Assembly: GCF_021018805.1 (NCBI RefSeq)
Contig: NC_086247.1
Location: forward strand, 141,356,102 to 141,420,101
Length of the DNA: 64,000 nt
Source: Prinia subflava
Lineage: Eukaryota > Chordata > Aves > Passeriformes > Cisticolidae
Direction: 5' to 3'
Shown here one piece after another: positions 12,901 to 27,300 of the stretch; position 1 is the first letter of the stretch, and every line of letters begins with the position of its first letter. Under the pieces are notes generated by a model that saw nothing but the letters and a program-made list of their open reading frames with translations, was not told the origin of the DNA and made no database searches. The translations under genes and the position numbers were made by a program.

Positions 12901-15900
12901 TGCATAAAAATGTAACGACTAGGGAAGTTTGGGTGCATTTTTTGCTTCTTCCTTTCCTGACAGCTAAAAATTTTACTCTCTAGTCTGGAGCTCAGTGAAA
13001 CAAGGTAATTTGTTCTTTCCCTGCACAGAGATCCTGCATACACTCAGATGCTGTACATGGCTTCACTCATCCCTTCGTAGTATTCCCGAGTAAGGAGAGA
13101 CACACTCCCACACCTGCAGAGTGTAACTGAGGAGAGTGTGCTGTGTACAGTCTGTCCCTCTGTGCCCTGACCTCCTCAGTGTTTGGGCTTCAGGACTGCC
13201 CAGGACTCATCCTAGTATTTAGAAGTAATTAACGTAAAGCAGCACTAAATCTGTGCATGTCTACATCACCCAGAATTTGTGTCTAGGCTTAAGACAGGCC
13301 ACAGGAGAAGACACCAATAGGTTTGTGGTTCTTGTCTCTCAATAGATCTGAAATATCCAAATTTTGATTATATTTTTGCAAAGGCATTCTGTTTTGGATA
13401 ATCTAATAATTTTCATTAACAAAGAGAGCTCCAAGAGAAAAAAAGAAACAACCAACCAAACTAGGGCAAGATATTTTAAATGCAATTCACCATGACCAGC
13501 CCTATAATTTATGCTAGTAGCTGCATCTTCCATCATTCCAAGGACACAGAATCTAAATTTGTCAGCACTGGGCAGAAATAGTGTACAGCCATAGCCAAGT
13601 CATTGGGTAAAGAAATATTGGCAATGTTAGAAGGGCACAAACCATTCTAGGATCTTGACTCATGTAAATACATTCATTGGTAAGAAAAACCATAATTTTA
13701 TCCAAAGATTATATATATGTAAGGGAGATATTATTTTCAATTAGTTCTGTGTAATCCAATTCTTCTTTCCTATGGTTAGGATGTTAAAAAAAGATTAACT
13801 ACAGAGAGTGGATCCAAGATTTCACTCCTAATTATTGGTAGACACAGGGATGATAAAAGCTGATACCACCATGGGCCAGCATTAGCACTTGCTGAGCTCT
13901 AATATAGTCCCTGGATGAAAGCATCTTTTATCTTTCTGTCCTAGTGAGAAACAGTATGAAAGCATAAATCACAGAGGAGATATTCAGAATACCCCCATAT
14001 GGTCTTAGACATAAGAAAAATACATAAAATGATTTTTTTAAAGTTATGAGTGTTCTTTTAGAACCCTCCCCTCCCAGATTAACAGAGTATTATTTGAGAC
14101 ATAGCCAGTACAATCAGTATGAATATGATATCATTTCAGAATATACAATATTCTTTATTCTCTCTTTTTGCCATCAGTAGCAGACACTGTTGCGCTGACA
14201 TGGTCTTTGCTTTGCCAATGAGTCATTGCATCATCATCTGCATTCCTACTGTGGGGCACAGTGCTAGAAACTGTAATTAATGTTGAGATGGATGTCCTGC
14301 ACGGGTGTACAACTCCACCAGGCAACCTTCATGCATATACTGAAATGATAGGAATGTTTGCAGTCTTTGTAATGGTAGTCTCTCAGAAACTCTCTCACAT
14401 ATAGATTTTTAAGTACACTTAACTTTATGAACCAGTTATTCTCACACCCTGCATGATCCCAAATCACCTCTACATCTCTACTAAACTAAAATGTGCATTC
14501 TGATAGGAATTTAACCAAAGTTCGAGATCTCATAACTTCTCCAAATAAGTTAATTAAGCAATTTTTCTGTTGGAAAAGTATGCTTCATTTCCAATTTTAA
14601 TTCCTCAGGCTACTCACCTTTTGCCCTTGTTAAGTGTGATGGTACAAAGGTAAAGGCGAATTATTACCCTTAAAGATAGCATCAGCATTGCCAGTCAGAG
14701 TGCAGGAAGAAATTGTACCTAGAGAAGAATTAGTAAGTAAGAGTGATTATTAGTCTGACCATGAAATTTAGGTTGCTTTATGTATTTTATTCACCCAGTT
14801 CTCAGGCAGAGTCAAGAATACAATTTAACCAATTTTTTGATTAGCCTTTAACACTCGAACACAATTCCTTTTATATAAAATAATAGCAACTGTTTCTGAG
14901 ATCTTCATGTAAATAATGTGAAAAATATCAGCATTTAATTCTCTATTTTTAAGCAAACTGGAAAATGACTGCACTTTTTTTTTTTTCTGGGATATGTGAC
15001 AGTTTTGAATCTGTTTTTTCCCCCCAAGATATTAAAAAAAATTAATATAATGATTTAAAGATAAAGAATTTATGACATGATGTCAATTTTTAACTCTTTT
15101 TAATTTTGATAATCTAAGCAGCTTTTTAAAACTCAACTAGGTATGGAATTGAGACAGAACTTCAGAAATGTGATCAACTCACCCAACGTAGCTTTGATAT
15201 AGCTGGAAGACTTCTAAACTAATCCCTGGTCAAGGCTTTCATATACTGTACTTGTCTGTACAGATAAAATTAATGAACAGTTCTAGCACATCTGGGATCA
15301 GAAGTGGCACAACTGTCTGCATTACCAATATGACTCTCACTCTTTAGTGTAATAGTTTTTCAACTGAATTTTGAACAGAGACCTCACTGGATTTATAAAA
15401 CATGTTCCTGGAGGTGGTGATGTGACACATCTACTTGTGTCTGCAAACCCCAGAATTTTACAGTAAAAGAGCACATTTATATCTGAAAGTAAGGAGTTTT
15501 AGGACTTTTACAGGGAGTGTCTGACTGCTGCCTTCTTCAGTGTTTGCTTTGCAAAGACATGCACAACATGACCTAAAGATTCAAGGAGGAAGCTAAATTA
15601 ATAACATTTTAAAATGGTTTCTGATTTTTATTTCTCAAACAAAAAATCAAGTTGCTTGTTCTTTGAACTTCCATCAATTGTCAATGTTTTAGCAAGAGTT
15701 TTCCAGGACAGTCAAAAAGGAAGCCAGACCAGAACAATGGGTAACGTAAGCATTTATCTCCACTACCGTGCATGCTGATAAGGAAAAGCCAAGTAACTGT
15801 TCCCTCTCATCTTTTTAATTTTGTGTTTATTACCTCCTGAAGTAATTTGCTCCATTTAACACAGAAAATTAGATATTTTGATCTATAAATTTCCCCTTGT

Positions 15901-17088
15901 TCTCATCTTATTATACCATCTGCTTATTCTTTGTCCTGTACAGAAGAACGAAACACATTTTTAATTGGTAACAATTTTCTTTTAGCTATTTTATATCTTT
16001 CTGACCATTTTTTTTCTGACTCAGGTGCCAATGGAAATTTCCTTACACAAAAGAAAGTAAAACTGCTTCCAAGAGAGAGTATCTCAAGTTCAACAGATAT
16101 TTCTTGAATTAACAGTCACAGTATTTGGACACTGGTTTGTTTTAACTGAAACAGAATACAGTTGTATTCATTTTTAAGGAGTTTTGACTTATAATAATAA
16201 TAGCCCTGGGTGCCTTAACCCTTAGATTTACAATGTCAGATATTATAAATGGACTTGGGTCTCAGAAAGTGGATATTCAGTATAACCTGGGCAGAGGTCT
16301 CTGCAATGCTACCCAGGCACTGGTCATACTGAAATTCCTCTGCTGAAGCATCTCTGTATACCCTGGAGGGGCCTTGTCCTCTCAGGTGATCTCAGACCAT
16401 ATTGTCCTGACAGCCTCAGGCTGGGTTTGAAATACATCTGAGTGCCTGCTGTCTTTTGGCTTTAGTAGCCTGGAGGAAATCTAATATGCCCATCCTCAGC
16501 ATGTGTGGGCCTCAAGCACAATCTTCATGGGTGGGGCCTAATTTTAGTTCTCTTGAAATAACCTTAAATTCATCATCTCTACTCTGACATATTCAAAATG
16601 TCTATTTGACAGTTCTCTTTGAAATCTATCTCAAAGAAACCAAAAATACAGTTGTATCTCTAGATCTTTCTTTCTATTAAATGTATAGATGTTGTTATTT
16701 TGAAGCTAGGATAATTGCTGTTGCAGTGTAAATTATTACTAAACTCCAATAGATTTCACAGGACACTTTTTTCTGTGACCATACAGTCTTGAAGCAAACA
16801 TGGCATGACAAAAAGCTGCTCAACTGAGTTGCTAAGTGCCCCTTTCTCAGTTACTCTAAAATGTCTTAACCCAGTCCAGTGCATACAAGACATGAGAGAT
16901 GGTGTTTGGGCATTCAGAGTTCATTTAACAGAACCAGTGCCAGGATTTCTGGACATCAGTTGCTTTTAAAAAGGAGTGAGGGCTCTCTAAGTAAACCTGA
17001 AAGTGCTGCTTTAATCAAAACCACTCTCAGAATGTAAAGGTACTGAACGTGGCAGCATCAGATTGGTGTTTGCCACATCAACCAGTGC

Positions 17089-17130
17089 AAAAAAAAAATT
17101 AAAAATTTATTTAAAATTTATTAAAAATTT
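17089..17130. repeat. A/T-rich low-complexity tract with AAATTTATT-like units
   Basis: An A10 run is followed by about three imperfect repeats of AAAATTTATT. No poly(A)-bearing element is recognisable upstream. Confidence 0.8.
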
Positions 17131-18220
17131 GTGTCCTGTGTACATCTGAAATAATTCTGCTTATGTAAGCCTAAACAGAGATGACAGCATATTATACATT
17201 GGGAGCATTTTATGCTTTCAGCCCTAAAATATTAGAGATACTTAAAATAGTGACTTTTCATGCTGCATGGCTCTGCTCCACAGCAAGAGGGTAGATAAGT
17301 TTGTAGATCCAAAGGCAGGAACTCTCATTAATTTCTCAGCTCAGAACATCCTGTCATCCACCACTGCTGGACTCTTTCTCTTTTTTGTGACCACTAAAGA
17401 GGGTTAAACAGTCATTCATTAAGGTCATGAAGTAATGACACCGTTTAGGTAGACTAAGCTGTTCTGAGGTCCACTGAGAATTACCTTCTAAAATAGCTGT
17501 GACCACATTACACGTGGTGTAGGCCATAAGACACTTCTCCACTGAAAAGAATTCCAAATAAGGGTTTCATTAGAAAGCCATAAACCTAACACAGGCAAAC
17601 CCAACGAACTTAATCAAACAGCAGGCCATTTAAAACAAATGTATAAGGTTCTTGAGGGAATATGTATTTGGTATGCAGTAAAATTCTAACACTTTTAATG
17701 TGGAATGTTTTCTGAGAGTCACTTTAAACACCCAAAAATTGTTTCAGGAATGTACCTTCACCCCATTTGTGTAAATAAAGGATGAAGGACCTCAAAAAAG
17801 GTATGGAAAGATGGTAATGTTCCAAGACAACTTCTACTTTTGAAGATTTTGATACAAACAATTTCAAAGTTTCCTTGGAACCCCTAGTCTTGCTCAGGTT
17901 TACTTAATTTCAATCCATGATGGAAAAAAAAGAACACCCAATACACCTCACTCCTGCAGACACCCCCTCTCCTATTGTCAGAGGTATATCTAAAATATTA
18001 AACTGAGGGCTGGAATACACTTTCAAGCAGTCTCTCACTTTGTTGACTCATTAATTGTTAGTGTTCTTCCTGGCACAAAACTTTGCTGAGACTTTCTCAG
18101 ATGTACTGGAGTGCAGTTCAGGGCATAGTGCAAGCCATACACTGTTTGCAGCACACAGTGTAGGTGAAGGTGAGGGAAAAGTCTTTACCTGCACAAATGA
18201 GAACAATACATTCTTTTTTG

Positions 18221-18255
18221 GATGAGAGAGTCGTCAGATGAGACGACTCTTCATC
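18221..18255. other. Inverted repeat: 14-bp stem with one bulge, 6-nt loop
   Basis: The left arm GATGA-G-AGAGTCGTC (18221-18235) pairs with GACGACTCTTCATC (18242-18255) around the loop AGATGA. A single G at 18226 is bulged. The stem contains two CpG positions on each arm-pair side in a CpG-poor neighbourhood. It could form a stable hairpin in RNA from either strand. It is much shorter than a usual pre-miRNA, and no flanking stem extension beyond a G-T pair is seen. Confidence 0.85.
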
Positions 18256-19323
18256 TGTTTTATTTACCCAGCCACTGACACCCTCACGTGCAGACCTGAT
18301 CTGGCAGGGCTCTCACCACAAACTGGTAAATCTGGAATTCGAGGCCTTCTGTTAGTGGGGTGCACCCTTCAGCCAAGAAGTCCTGTTGAGAAGTTCTAAG
18401 AGTGAAACAGAAAGCCTTTAAATTAACTATCTTTGGCTTTATAATGCCATTTTCCATACCTCAAATGTGAGATGCAACAATGATTCAAAGAAAAAGGCTA
18501 AGCAGAGAAAACCTGAAGGAACCAGCCCCACCTTATTCTTTGGCTACTGAATGAGCAATTGTTGAACCAAAGTAAACAGATTGTGCTTGCCTCATCTTGC
18601 TGTAATACAGACTGTACTATGCAAATTACCTTTAGGCCCACACACATACACTAATAAGAACACAGGAAATATCATTTAGGACAATCTAATTTACTGTTAC
18701 TGCATTAGCCTAAAATTTTCACAACTTCTAAAGAGTTTCACTGCTGGGAAGTGACATTAAAATATAAACTAATATCTGATAACCTGATCTTACTTTTACT
18801 CATAGATACTATTCTACTTCCAAATTTGCTTTTGAAAGGGTTTACATTTTATAGGTTATATGAGAAAGGTTAGAAAAAAGGGATTTCTTAGCTGTTTGAA
18901 TCTGGATATTTGATCTTACTAAGACTGTAGTCTGTAAATTGCCTGCAAGATGTTAGTTTTCAAAAAAAGATAGTTTGGCAACATTAATGTAGACTCACTG
19001 AGACATTTTTACCTTTCCTTATAAATTTGCTCACACTCTCAACAATTCTCTGAGGACTTGTTGGGGCATATTTGGCCATCATTAACTCTGACTGTGAGTT
19101 TTATGGCTCGCTGTCCATGCATCCCTGGAGCATGAATTTGGGTGCACACAAGGGAGCAGGTGCAGGGAGTGGTAAGGTGGGTGGAAGGCCTTGCCTACAT
19201 GGCATTTCAGAAATGATGTAATTTTGGGCGTGTGAAATTTGCTAAATAGGTTTACTCCAGCATTAACTTAGTACTCAGGTCTCTAAATGACAATTTAAGC
19301 ATGTAGATTCAGGACACTTATTA

Positions 19324-19343
19324 CCCCCCTCCCCCCAACCCCC
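19324..19343 (-). other. C6-T-C6-AA-C5 tract (G-tract on the minus strand)
   Basis: Seventeen cytosines occur in 20 bases, with interruptions of one T and two A. On the minus strand this gives three long G runs (5, 6 and 6) with very short spacers. This could fold as a G-quadruplex only if a run is shared or a two-tetrad form is made. Confidence 0.8.
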
Positions 19344-20482
19344 AATCTGTTTAGGTGCCTCAAATGGCAAAGGTAATATTTTGGATCTCGGGATAAATTC
19401 CAGCCTTTCAGACTCAAGGGGAGGCACAGAGGAAGGGAATCTCCATGCACCAAGATTGTCATGCACCAAGACAGATACCTCAGAGGTGATGGCAAATGCC
19501 TAATGCCAAAGCCACAAACTAGGACACACAAATTAGAAATAGATGAATATTTTTTTTCTTTCATGGTCATACTCTCATTCTCTGGAACCAATTTTCTGAC
19601 AGGAAGTTAGAGAGACATTTTTCTCACACATTTGGCTCAAATATTCCTCGTCTAACTTTCATACCAGTTCTTGAATGAACTTCCTCTAATTTCCACAGAT
19701 CTTTGTACATTTGGCGCACAAGAAGCTAAATGTCTAATTTCTGGTGCTAGCTAAGTGGGAAAAACCATTTATCCCATCATCAAGTAATCGTCATAAAATA
19801 AATACCCTTTTGTGAGGGAAAAAACCCTCAGTAACTACATGCAGAAATCAAAATACACAGGGCCCAAATGAAAACATAGCTCTGGACCACTCTAGTTAAA
19901 AGAGATGATGGAAAGATAATTATGTGGGAGAGGAATGTTTCTTTGTAGAAGTAGATTTGATGGACTAAGTTCAACAACCCAAAATTAGGACATGGATACA
20001 GCTGGAGGAGAAAAAAGAAGAAAATTATATTAAGGACAGAATCAGAGTGTGAAGAGTATTCAAAAGCACTGTGTTTCTGCAGGAAGATTATTTTTTCATA
20101 GTGCAAAAAAGAAAAATAGTCAATGAATCTGTAATATCAATGGAGAATGGAATGGAAACTATCATGGAGGGATTTTGGATACATGAAAAACAAACAGATT
20201 ATTGCTGGACTTTGTGGTGAGAAGAGAGGGAGAAGTGTTCAGGGTTACAGGAAACTACAGCAACATGGGTTGTTGTGAGGAGCCCTTAGGTCAGATGGCA
20301 CATTCAGAGGGAAGGAAGAAGGGAAATGATCTGTCTGTGCTGCAGACATTACATTCATTTCTGGGAGGACATATGAGATGTGAATAGACTCCAATGACAA
20401 GTATGTCTCTGTGTGCTCAGCTGCAGTGATATTTTTGCTATTATTTGACACTGTAAAGTAATACACACATTTCATCCTCATA

Positions 20483-20576
20483 CATTTACACAATATATAT
20501 TTGTGTACACACCCAACAATGTATATGTGCACACACAGGTACACATACATGTGGACAGATATATATATCTGTATGT
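20483..20576. repeat. TA/CA-rich alternating purine-pyrimidine tract
   Basis: Interrupted runs of TATA, GTGTAC, ACACAC and ATACAT occur here. The tract contains the 18-bp perfect palindrome ACAGATATATATATCTGT at 20555-20572. It is a decayed dinucleotide microsatellite. The minus-strand frame over it (20245-20550) is tyrosine/valine/cysteine-rich for this reason. Confidence 0.8.
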
Positions 20577-23500
20577 AAAAACCACATAAACATAATATGC
20601 TTTCTCTCTGGAAGGGTTTTTTAAAATAATTTAGAAGAGTTTTAATCCATATATATTTTATCTCCTAAACATGTATCATCATTTTTGATTTTTGAAATCG
20701 GCGTAGAAACATTCAATTAATAGATTTTGGTTCATTTCTTCTCAGTAGGTCACTGACACTTGTTCTAGTCCCATTTGGTTTATCTCTACTTACTTTTACA
20801 CAATTTTTCACATTTCAAATATACTTTTCAGCAACAATAATTAACTGATTCAGAATGTTCAACTGTTAGACTAAGAGGAATTCTTGATGTGCAGGAATAT
20901 CTGAATATGCCACTTGCCTTTATTTCACCACTGGTGAAAGAATACTGTCAGGAATTTTTTCCCTGTTACCATTTTTTGAAAGAGTTTGGTTCAATTTAAG
21001 CTAGAGTTTTTATGCAGAAGAAGATATTCCCCAGTAACCACAATTAAAACAATAAAATAAATTAAGAAAATATTATCGAGAGTACCAGAGTCTGAACCAA
21101 TTGTTCTTGGTGAAGTGTATTAACTGTGCTGGCAGTGGGCATATGGAGGCTCTTAGAAAGAACTTTTGAAAAAAGCACACCACTATTTTTATCTATCACA
21201 CTGAGACAAAGCTGGATTTGGGAACTCTGCAGTGTTTATAGGTGGGCAGAGGTGGAACACTGGATGAATCAAATCCCACACTTTATGTGATGCAGTGGAT
21301 TTAAGTAAGCTGCAAATTTCTCTGTAGTGTTGCATGGAGTCATGATGCCACTTGATGGACAGGTACTTGCTCCACAGCCACGTTTCCATGGTGGACTTCT
21401 GTGCAGATCACCACACATGGAACAGAACATCCTCCCGTGGGACTTCCGTGCATTCCTGTCACATGAATGCTGAGAGACACAACCAGTCTTCTGCTGACAC
21501 GGCATCCTAAGTAATGGTGCCCACGGTGACATGGGAAAATTATCCTTCAAGGCACTGTCACAAATCAAACTATCCACTTTGACAGCTGCATGAATGAGTG
21601 ATCCACAGAACAGCCTCGTATTATATACAATCAAAACAAACAACCAAAAAATCCCAACCCAAACCAACTCCCTTTTATTGTTTGTTACAATGTCAAAACA
21701 CAGATCCTATTTCAAATGGACCACTAACCTAAGCCAAAATCATTTTCAGGAAATAAAGAGCATACCTGTGACTAGTAAAGGAAAATTAGACTTTTGGCTA
21801 GTTTTTTTAGCAAGCGTTTAAATATAATGGATAGTTTTTCAGAAAAAAAAAATTGCTTTTCAACAGACAAGGACTTCCCCTTGTACTGCTTTGTATCTAG
21901 GAGAAACCCTGTTTGTATTTCACTGCTTTAGCTGGAATGTCTTGTTCTTCTGTAAGAACTCATCAGGATTGTTTGCCTTGCAGACTCTTGGGCTTTTCAA
22001 CTAAGGCACAAGTAAGATAAAAATAATCAACTTAAATATTTACATTGGACATTTCCAATAGTTAGTTCCAATTTACAGTTTTCCAAGGGGGTGGAAAAAA
22101 CACTGCAAGGAGAACTGAAGTGTTTATCTTGAAAGTCTTGCAGTTTGTTAGTGTTCCCATTCAAATTGTGATACTGAAAACCCTTAAATACCTAATGCCA
22201 TACCCCAAAAGGCAGGCAGACCTGTGGATCTATATTTGCTGCTAATAAAACAGCATTGTTGAGATCAGAAGTGCTGGCAGCTCTGTGCAGCACATCCCTC
22301 TCCATTTCTATTCTGTTTTCTTCCTGTGAAGAAATATATGTACCCACATATACTACACCTTCCTCATGAGCACTTTAAATGAGTTCAGTAGCAGCAGACT
22401 TCACACCAAGCACATTCGGAATTTCAAACTGCTTAAACTTAAACTAAAAGTACAAGAGATGCTTTATTTTTTTACAATTTCCTTATTGAAGGAGAGATCA
22501 CATAACAGATATTTTATGCTAACGTTTAAATACTCCCTGTGTGAAGAATTCAGCTTGCAGAGACACAGGCAGTGAGTGCATGGTGCTTAGGTCTCTGCAA
22601 AACAAAAGACTGTTTTCAGGAAACCATACAAGAGCTGAAATATTTGATCTTTTCAGCATTGTTACTGCTACCTACAGGACATTTTCTCAAGGTAGAAGCT
22701 ATCAGAAGAGACTTTAATTATCAGATAAATAGGAATTGGGCACACATTGCTAGATGGTACGTTGATGTCTATTTATTGCTAAATGCATTTGAACAATTTA
22801 ACCTAGGCACATAACCCATCTCCACTCAGAAGTAGTCTGTGTTAAGTTCTACAGTGGAATAATTATATGACTTTTCCCAGAGTGCTGCTTCTTAATACCC
22901 TTGCTCATTCTGACTGCAGGAGGGGGCTGACAGTTCTCAGCCATTCTTGAAGTATTTTTCCATAATTCTTACTGCCAATTTTGTAAAATTTGGAAGAGGA
23001 TGAAGTGAATGAGGGGTAGTGCTTCAGCAGAAATAGATATCTCATTAATTACCCCACAAATGGTGTTTGCTTCCGTTAAACTCAAACCCTTCTGTTTATT
23101 CATTAATATCTTTAGCACCTTTCAAATGTGCAGTTTCAAAGCTCCTGACAGTCAGCTATTTTCTCATGTTGTATTGTTTTCCTCTGAGAAATTATATTTA
23201 TTCTTGTATAGAGCACCTCTGCTCTCATTGCCTTAAAACATGCAATATATGGTCCAATCATCTGAGAGTGAATTAGTCTGTATTCCTGTGAATGCTGCTT
23301 GATACTCATTCCTCCCAAATTACAACAAACAGTACAGCATGTCAGTTCCAGATTATGCCTTCAAGCAAGAGCCAAATTGACCCACCACAGCAACATTTGA
23401 AGAATTTACAGACTGAGTTCTGACTTAAATATCCCAGTTTGTAGTGGATCAGATTGCACTTTGTGAAAAAGGTGTTGGCTAAACTTTTGTGTGCCAGCAT

Positions 23501-24251
23501 GTCCTTTGGTGAGGTGTCATTGATGAGGTGTCCTCATAGTTTTAGTCTGTTTCTAAAAGCTTAAATATTGGTTCTTGTTTCATTATATCTTTCTTACAGT
23601 CTCTTTCTAGACATCGTATCTTCTTCAAGTTGTTTCTCTCTGGTCCCATAAAAGAGATTCTTATAGTTACTCTGTTTTAGTATTTAATTTTTTGTCTCCT
23701 CAGCAGAGTGAAATTTAGTAAAGAGATCTCCTTTCTATTGCCATTTCCACAGAAGGTTTGACTTATTAGATTGCCTGAATTAATCTTATTAATTAGGTGC
23801 TCAAATATGACAGTGATAAAGGTCATGAAAGAAGCCAGAGAGAACCACAGTATCTAAGCAATAATAGCACCAGAAAAATATCTTTTGATTTTAAAAGACA
23901 GATATAAAACCAAATATGTCGCTGGTACAAGCTTGTGAGTGTTGGTATGACGTAACTGTAAAAGCAAACATTGGACATTTGATTCAAAACCTTTGAATAA
24001 TTGCTCAATCAATTAAAGTGATTGCATTTGTTTTGAAAGAACAAGGAGAACATCAGATAAAGTAAGGAGCAAAACCCATTTTTGAGTGACATCTTTCTAT
24101 TAAACTTCCTCAAAAGAAAATTCCAAAAAGAAAAAAAATAAGTTTCTGTGTCTGTTAGACATCATACCCTGCTTACATATGAAACACTGCTTACCAGGCT
24201 TCTGACAAAGAATAATGCCAAACTTGTGTAGAGATAGACAAAATGATATTG

Positions 24252-24254
<3 letters not shown>

Positions 24255-24303
<49 letters not shown>

Positions 24304-24305
24304 AA
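24255..24305. repeat. T42 run directly joined to A9
   Basis: Forty-two consecutive thymines (24255-24296) are followed at once by nine adenines (24297-24305). It is the longest homopolymer in the window. It could be the poly(A) tail of a minus-strand retroposed transcript: just to the right, TTTTATTTTA (about 24316) reads on the minus strand as an AATAAA-type signal about 20 nt from the tail. I recognise no transcript body. Homopolymer length is error-prone in sequencing, so the exact count should not be trusted. Confidence 0.85.
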
Positions 24306-27300
24306 CCCAAATTGTTTTATTTTAATAGAGTATGTACAGAGGATTAAACCATGCAGTGACCCAAATTTAGCTATTGATGTCTAATACATGTGCAGAATTT
24401 TAAAGCAGGAAGCCTGACTACATACAGAAAATCCAACCAACCAACCAATGACCCAAATACTTTGTTTTTAAGGCCAAAATTTTGTCTGCTGTGCTGTCTA
24501 TGAATGCAGTGTTGTCTTTGCTGAAATCACTGTGGGAGATTCTTTCTCCATGTCAGAAGTTGTGATGCAGAACAGATGCTGAGACATAATATATCCACCC
24601 ATAAATCCTTAAACTAAGAGCTGTGACCGACAATACTCTCTGTTCAGGAATCTGTGCTCATATACAGTTTCCTTGCTCAGAGGCCAAATCTGTGTCCCAT
24701 TTCTGTAACCTTGTGTCTGAGAGGTGAAATGCAAACCTGAGCTGCTCAGTTCCAAAGGAGTTCTATAGTACCCCTGAAATCTCTCTTTGTAGCTCACTTC
24801 TACCCTTATAAGTAGTGAAGTCAGGAGAATTCAGCTCCTTTCTGGGGATGTGGACAGTTGTGCAAGAAATACAAGTTATGTGAATTTGTTCCTGCTTGAA
24901 TATAAAACTCTACAAATTAGCTCTATTCCCTAAGCTCAAATTCCATTATTAAAATAAGTCAGCTGGAACAGGATCCAGTGTATTAATATTAACATGAGAA
25001 CACCAGGCCTTCTGTGTTGTATCCATATTCCCAGAGGTGCAGTCTGTACTCTCGGCACTATTGACAGTAAAATAAGGTCCGTCCTCCCCATTTGCTTCAA
25101 CTCAGAAACAGGGAAAATGGCTGATGTATTTAAGGATGAACTGACATAGCTAGATAATGCTGACACTCCTGTCCTAGACTGTGATCTCAGTGTGAAGGAC
25201 TCTTGTGGAAAAGAGGATCAACATTCATACACAATTGCGTGGGATGACTGATGACAGGTTCACCTGCGTCAGAATGTTATTGACAGTCTCACGTAGGAGT
25301 GAGTTTCTGAAAGCTTAGTCTTGTGGCTGTCATGAAAAAAATATAAAAAGCCTTAATATGAAGTTATGTGATCAGATATAGTTTCTGCAATGGGTCCAGG
25401 TGAAAATGGTATTAAAAGTCCTCTTGGTTTAAGGCTTATGGTGCTAAGCATTAATGCTGATGGTGATTTCAATGGGTAATCCATCATGAGGGAGACAAGA
25501 AAATAAACAGGAAGCTGTTAAAACTCAGTGAGATACCACTTGAAAAAGCTATAAAAGTCGTTCTGAGCACATTTTCATTCAAAACATAAGCAAATGTTAG
25601 TGCTTTTCAGGAATTCAGTATGTGTGTGTGGAAACTGCTTCAGAAGGTGGGAGAGGTGCAGTGCAGGAGGAAAGGCAGAAAAGAGCAGCTTCGTACTGGC
25701 CTCTTTCACACAATCCACAGTTTTGCAGCTGCTTGTACAAAAATAATCCATGTGTTATGCTGTAATATGTATTTGCTCAAATTAATAGTACCTATAGTGA
25801 TTGTCTGACAAGGATGACATTAAAGATTTATGTTGTTAAAGAAATGTTTGCAAGGATTCTTGAAGTGAGCAGCTAAAGATAAAGGATAGATTTAACAAGG
25901 GTAGTCTCTTGCCGTGATTTTTTCTGTTAGGTTACTGCTTTACACACAACACTCCTAAATCCACCTCTTAAGATAGTTTTATGGGATATCTCTGAATCTG
26001 TGCTATTTTAACGAAATAGTTAACTATTTCAGTCCTGTTTTTTTATTTATCCCTTAGAAACAGTCTAACAGGTATCTAATAAATATCTGCTAAGTATTAA
26101 GGCTTTTACTGACAATATTTCACCTGCTGCACACATCCACAGCATTAGTTTGGCATGATCATCCAGCCTTGTTCAGAGAAAAAAGCTCAGGGGTAAAAAG
26201 CTGCTTTCCAGATCATCCAAATAATAATTACAACTCTCTTGATTTTTAGCATGGCCTCATTTTACCCTAAATCTTTTCTAGAAGAGGCTGTTTTCAAACC
26301 ATCTTGGAATATCCGTGACTGTATTTTTCAAATGCTAAAAGCAGTGCAGTGCTAACATAAACATGCCCTTATCTAGGGCTGCTGAGGATGTATGTGACTT
26401 CCTGAGCATATCCTGAGCTCGAATCTGCTCAGTCACCAGCTGATAAAGTAACATGGCACTTTTGAAATTAACATAGCAGCATTAAAATAGATTCCTTTAG
26501 AACAAGAATAATAAAATATAAATTTATTTCAGATCTTTTGTTGATTTTTCTCTGTGTCAAAAGCAATCCTTGTTGTATTGGAAAATCAGAATAAAAAAGA
26601 AAACGCTCACACAGAGTTGGAATAATGCATAGGCTGAGCTGAAATGTCAACTGCTGGGCTAAGCGACCAGCAGTGAAAGACACAGTAGCTTCACAAAATC
26701 CTGTCTAAACATTAGAAGTGGAGAGGAAATATTTAACATGGTCAGAGATGTCATAATTGTGTAGAATTTGAAAAAAAATTTAAAAAGTATATATGGAACA
26801 AAATATCAGTAAGAACTTGCTGCTCATCATACCCATGCAAGTGTTTGATTTTGCTGTTTTTCAATGGATATTTCATTAAGGCCAAGGGAATACAATGTAT
26901 CTGGGTTTAGCTGCTGTATTTACATCCAGCATTTAGGGGTGATTCCTCTACACAGAGGTACAGAAGAGAGTAAGCGTAAACAGATAACTGTGCTTATGGA
27001 AAATTTCAAGTCAAATATGAATGTACAGATCTATTTCCACCAGGAATCTAAATCATTATTTGCCTCTGAATGACTAACATCCTGCAAAGATTCTCATGCT
27101 GGCTGCTTGTCCAGCTATGCAGATTATTCAGATTTTCATTATCAGTCTTTTCCTACATAGATGGCTGGATACTTAGACACATCTGCACACAGACATAGGA
27201 GGGAATATTGTTGTGAAACGAGTTTAAAGATTAAGATTGCACATTACTACAATGTAATAATAAGTGTGATGAAAAAAGGCTCTAGGATGGTGTGAATATA

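Larger units (their letters stand above)
8643..18220. other. Long AT-rich stretch, no gene recognised
   Basis: Apart from the simple repeats listed separately, I see only short chance frames (under about 85 codons, or extended by low complexity), scattered T-runs and no identifiable transposon. Confidence 0.55.
18256..24254. other. Long AT-rich stretch, no gene recognised
   Basis: The longest frame outside repeats is 132 codons on the minus strand (21269-21667). It is cysteine- and proline-containing and of mixed composition, but matches no family I know and has no evident exon context. It might be the remains of an old retroelement, which only a database search could show. Confidence 0.5.
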
